DNA of 64,000 bases from assembly GCF_023343835.1 (NCBI RefSeq), contig NC_064439.1, positions 22,570,933 to 22,634,932 on the forward strand, given 5' to 3'. The stretch is from Lagopus muta (taxonomy: Eukaryota; Chordata; Aves; Galliformes; Phasianidae). Shown piece by piece: positions 59,601-64,000 of the stretch. The notes beneath the pieces were generated by a model. It worked only from the letters and a program-made list of their open reading frames with translations. It was not told the origin of the DNA and searched no databases. Positions within the stretch are counted from its first letter, which is position 1. The number at the start of each line of letters is the position of its first letter. The translations under genes and the position numbers were made by a program.

Positions 59601-60079
59601 AGATTTTGCAAAGGAATTAAAGACCGGAAGGAAAGAATAAGTGGGTGCCTGTCGGCTTGCTTTCAGTGCCTAACTCATACAGCTTTGTGTAGAAAATAAA
59701 TTCTAGCAAGAAAATAATACGCAACTTCATATTTTCTCTTTCTTAAGTACTTGAAAATGTGTTACTTGCTTTAACAGAAACGGCTGCCTTGCCTGTGAAG
59801 GAAACATGGCTAAAATTCCTCGAGACTTGTCTAGGCCCCTTTCCCAGCAGAACTCCAGTGGCTTCCACTCCTCAGCAAAAAGCACTGCCATAAGGTACAC
59901 TTCTTTTGCCCACACTGTCGTGACTGTAAGTGGGTTGTTCAGTCAAGAGATTCAGAATGCTGCAGAGAATGACAGCAAAGTTATTAGGCAGAGCTGAATG
60001 CAAGAAAGGCATCATGGATACTGGATTTAATTTGCTGGAATCTAAACTGAGACAAATGATGCATTTAGATGTTGTACTG

Positions 60080-60180
60080 AGGGACATGGTTAGTAGGAAA
60101 TATTGGTGATAGGTGGACGGTTGGAATGGATGGTCTTAGAGATCTTTTCCAACCTTGTGATTCTGTGATTCTACGATTTA
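60080..60180 (+). mobile_element. CR1 LINE, short 3' fragment
   Basis: About 100 bp ending with ccaaccttgtgattctgtgattctacgat, the repeated octamer-type CR1 3' terminus (quoted parts: ccaaccttgtgattctgtg; attctacgat). It is heavily 5'-truncated. Confidence 0.82.
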
Positions 60181-63100
60181 ATATGGGCTATGATGGCACA
60201 ATCAACATTTTTATGCAGTGCTGGTCTGCTCTGGCTTTTAGCTAGTAATCTGTAGTGATGCTTTTCTGTTCAACTCATCATGCACAGTGGGAAGGAGAAT
60301 GGAGGTAAACATGATAAAGGAAAAGAAAGCTGGAAAACCACTGGGTTGCCATACACGTAGGGCAAAAAAGGAAAGGACCAACCTCTGCAGTCCCCACTGC
60401 TCACACTTCTACTTCCCTCCCTCTGCCTCTAATCTCATGACATTGCAGCTCCTCTATCTTCAGTCCAAAATGTGCGTGGCAATCAATGCCTTCAGATGAG
60501 CACATTACCACTGAGCTCATATAAATCTCCTTGTACAGCAACACATTCACAAACTTCCTGCCAGCATCCAAATCCTGATGTACTTTTTGTTGTAGTTACA
60601 ACCCATAGTTACACCAACCCTTGAAGATGGTTGCAAGAAATTGTGATGGATTTTGTGTCTTGCTGGATAAACACTGCAAAGCACTTTTTCTTTAATCTGC
60701 AGTCTGCAGAGCCAGGCTTTATTTTGAATCTTTATTTTCTCTTGCCAATAAAGGATGCATCGTCACGCACCTGGAGTAAAGCACTTTGTCCTATGCCCAG
60801 AATTCAGTCATCCTTTAGGATGGTGAGAGAGATCTCCTAGGGGAGATCTTACTATAGCACTGTTTAAAATGCACTGTCATAGAAACAGTAAGCACACTGT
60901 CTCCTTCAGATCCTGTACGGACCTTTCCTCAGGGGAAAATACTGGGGTTATGGTCTGTCTGTGCCTCGTACTAGTGGCGGGGCTCTGTACTCACGCCTGC
61001 CATAGCACAGGCAAAGGAAAGAGTGCCTACATGCACCCATGTCACCTTGAGAGCTGGAGACCTTCATATAGGGAAGAATAGGTTCCTACCTGCTCTGACT
61101 CTTGCTGGGAGAAAACCTCTCCCTGGAGCGGTGATCCCTGGGAAGGGGAAGGGAAAGGGGGTAAGCAGTAGGAGGAGGCCATTTGCTGGTCTCGTTTGTA
61201 TACTTCAGAAACTTCCATATAATAGAAGAATCACTGGCTCCTCTTGTAAATGTACACGACAGACAGTTGGCTAGGAATCTTACATACTTAGAAAATAATC
61301 TTCTGAATCAAAAATTGCTTTGGCTGATCAAACACATTCAATCTAATTTATCCTCGCTTGTATATTTGCTTGAGCAAAAGAGTATAAAAAATAACGAACA
61401 CTTTGCCATATTCTATTGTATTAATTCCCAATTCCTAATGAAAAGCAAGGAAAAACTATAGTACACATAGAGTATGCTGCCTGCAAATTGGGGAACTGCA
61501 GAATCACAAGGTATAATTTAGCTCACAGCTTTTTAAATAACTAGAGAAGTATCAGCAAGGTCAGCTATAAGTGACAGGCAATCAAGGTAGCTTGAGTAAG
61601 CAGGATGCTGACAGACCTCTAAGGACCAGGTCCTTTTAATGTCACAGTAGCTTGATCTGGGATAAGGGAAGGAGAGCATTTAGCTGCTAGGTGATCCATC
61701 ATTGCATGTACTTAATCAGTGCCTGAGAAGGCACTGTAGAATTAAAGATTTCCTACCCTAGAACTGTGAATTTGTCTCTGTGCCTAGGCTAGTTGCTACT
61801 GTTTACTGGAGGGACTAAAACAAGCCACTTTGTAGCATCACTTGCCCCATCACCCATACACGTGGGCTAAACATAACAAAGTGCTACACAGACCTCATAC
61901 TTCTTATTTCTGGAGGTGGCATAACTCCCTCCCTGCTGTACAGCCTATGAAAAGCCTCCCTTCTTCCTGGCAGATGGTCCCGCAGCATTACTTACATCGG
62001 GTGTCTCACAGACTTGCTAAGTTCTCAGACTTGCTCCTGCAAGATGGTGAGCCACCTGGACTGATGCAGCTAAAACTTCATAATCTCATGAAAATCCAAG
62101 TACTCAAAAATATGCCATTTTGGCTTGGCAAAGAATTCTCAATTTGCTGCAGGAGTCAGCTTGTAATCTACAATATCACACAGTATTGGGCACAGACAGT
62201 GACCCAACTGCAGTACAGCAATGTATCCTCTGTTTCTGCAGCTCAGATACAGGCTGTGTTTGTATGATCAGCTTAATCTTCTCTCAAACCCTCATTGGCA
62301 CCCACTCCCCCCTTTTTTTCCTAATATCTACACAGAAAAGTCTCTAACTTCTACGCAGCCTGATTTTTAAAATGTTGCAGTCTTGAAAAACAGCACCAGA
62401 ATTCATGACTTGAGTTGGCACATTCAGTACCTGGAACTAAAATCCTGTGTGAGAGCATTGCTTTATCATCTTACACTTGTGGAAGGAAATGACAGGAGAA
62501 AACAAAAAAAACGTGTAAAAAAAAGTTTTCCCCTTACATTTATATCTAACTTTTCCACATATCCACATTTGCTTACAACAATTGTCCTGAACCCTCCTAG
62601 TCTCTGCCTGTTTTTTTTCCTATCTCTGCAGCACTTCACAATTTTCCTCTCTCGTCTCAAGATAGATGCTAACATCCAAGAACACTTTAAAAGCCCCACA
62701 AAGATTTATAAAAGGAAGAAAAGACAAACACAAGAAAATGACATTTACCCCCTAGCATTAATATATGGCAGGAACACAGCAGAATGTGGCTTCATTCTGA
62801 GTGTAAAACAGCAGCAGGAAGAAGTGTTGAGAAGATTAATAAAATTATATTAAATTAATCTAAAGGTGAGGATTTGAACAACCTGTCGTAAGTATGAAAC
62901 ATGAAGTAAGAGGAAAAGTTGCCTATTGTAGTATGTTAATTAGAAACCCATCAGAAGTAACAGCGCAAAGGAAGCTGACAATTGAATATTTGTGACAATT
63001 TGTTTTCCATTTGGGAGCAAATATCAGTGTAAATATGGGAACATTTTCCTGGCATGTAGATGGGTTTAAGGTGCTGAACACTCAGTATTGTGGATGCCAA

Positions 63101-64000
63101 TTTAGCATGCTCCCAAAAGGGCAATGAGCTTGAGAGCGTTACAGCATATCCAAGCAGACATCACCAAAGTCTTCCCTTCTTTCAATCAAATAGTATAGGT
63201 TGCTTTAGTGCAAATGAACATTCAAATGCTGATTAGGTTAAGTTCATACCTAGATTCTTCCATAAAGCCCTATCAACTTTGCAGTCAAAGAGCATCAGTT
63301 CCAATATTTGTTTAATACACTGTTTGTACATTTCTCATTTCATAAATACCAGTTGTTCCTTAAAATCTCCTTTTCCATCTTTACTAATGTCAGGGTTTTT
63401 TTTATATTTTTCTTTTCAAAGGCAGTATCCTTAGTGTGGTCTTTTCCAGAAACAATTTTCTCTACCCAGTAGCAAAATGCCCGTATCAGAACTTCTTGTT
63501 TTCTCTAGACATGCAAATGTCTCATTGACACTGGGTAGGATGAAGCCGACAGCAAATTTTAACTGAGATAAAACATTTCATCTGAAGGAAGAAATGCCAT
63601 CTGGTTAGGGAGCTCTGGTTCACGTCTGCTGGAAGGCTGGAAATTTACCCAATTTGAACACTGCAGAAGCATTCAAAGGGCTATGTCTAAGTCAAGGCAA
63701 CTTCTCCACCAACTTTTACTCCAAGCAACATTTTCTGCCTGGAAGGCAAAAGGCTCACCCAAGTGTGGTGCTGACTACTTTCAGCTTCCACTGAACACAA
63801 AAAGAACTGACAGTGCTCACTTGGCTTTGTGGAATCATTTTCAAGAACAAGTTCCTATTTGATTCAGATCTGTTCTCTCACTCTTTGTATTAAAAACACA
63901 ATGACTTACATAATTTTAAGGGATTTTTTAAAATGTAATTAAACTGTGATTACAGTTTGAAACTAATAGACTTAAAGATTTGTAGCTATTTTCTACAAGA

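Larger units (their letters stand above)
56430..64000 (-). other. Non-coding interval, possible 3' UTR of a minus-strand gene (CDK6 by synteny)
   Basis: No protein-coding exon was recognised in about 7.5 kb; frames such as 62383-62853 (plus) have no similarity that I can see. On the minus strand there is an AATAAA at 56633-56638 followed by GT-rich sequence, and an ATTAAA near 56450. In human the next gene after FAM133B is CDK6, minus strand, with a very long 3' UTR. The assignment rests on synteny only; no CDK6 coding sequence is in the window. Confidence 0.35.

Noticed and set aside
62383-62853. 156-aa plus-strand frame
   Set aside because: No recognisable domain, A/T-rich homopolymer codons and no splice context; treated as chance.

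Overview
The window is avian nuclear DNA, probably galliform. The evidence is ten CR1 LINE tails of the type typical of birds, short introns, GC-rich CpG-island promoters, and five multi-exon vertebrate genes in a block matching human 7q21.2 (PEX1 - RBM48 - FAM133B, with CDK6 expected next). The species cannot be fixed from the sequence. All exon joins below were read by eye: splice dinucleotides, phase and protein similarity were checked, and the exon lengths of each complete gene sum to an exact multiple of three.

Layout. 1183-4241 (-): the first five coding exons of a PLP-dependent ACCS-like gene (1-aminocyclopropane-1-carboxylate synthase homologue), running off the left edge. 4.3-8.4 kb: intergenic, with one CR1. 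8431-28649 (-): complete PEX1, 24 coding exons, 1291 codons. 28521-29019: CpG-island bidirectional promoter shared with RBM48. 29019-31707 (+): complete RBM48, 5 exons, 352 aa. 32058-36641 (-): a complete 208-aa EF-hand gene clearly of the EFCAB1/calaxin (CLXN) family, tail-to-tail with RBM48, with poly(A) signals 11 bp apart. 39168-53609 (-): complete FAM133B, 11 exons, 250 aa. 54-64 kb: no coding sequence recognised; from about 56.6 kb it may be the long 3' UTR and downstream flank of a minus-strand gene, which by synteny would be CDK6.

The most interesting parts are the two genes not expected from the human order. One is the ACCS-like gene beside PEX1. The other is the calaxin-like gene between RBM48 and FAM133B, whose start region carries two RFX X-box-like motifs, as expected for a ciliary gene. 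Two introns need non-canonical GC-AG splicing. FAM133B is built from a run of seven consecutive internal exons that are all phase 0-0, so each could be skipped without a frameshift. No RNA gene, CRISPR array or retroviral element was recognised.
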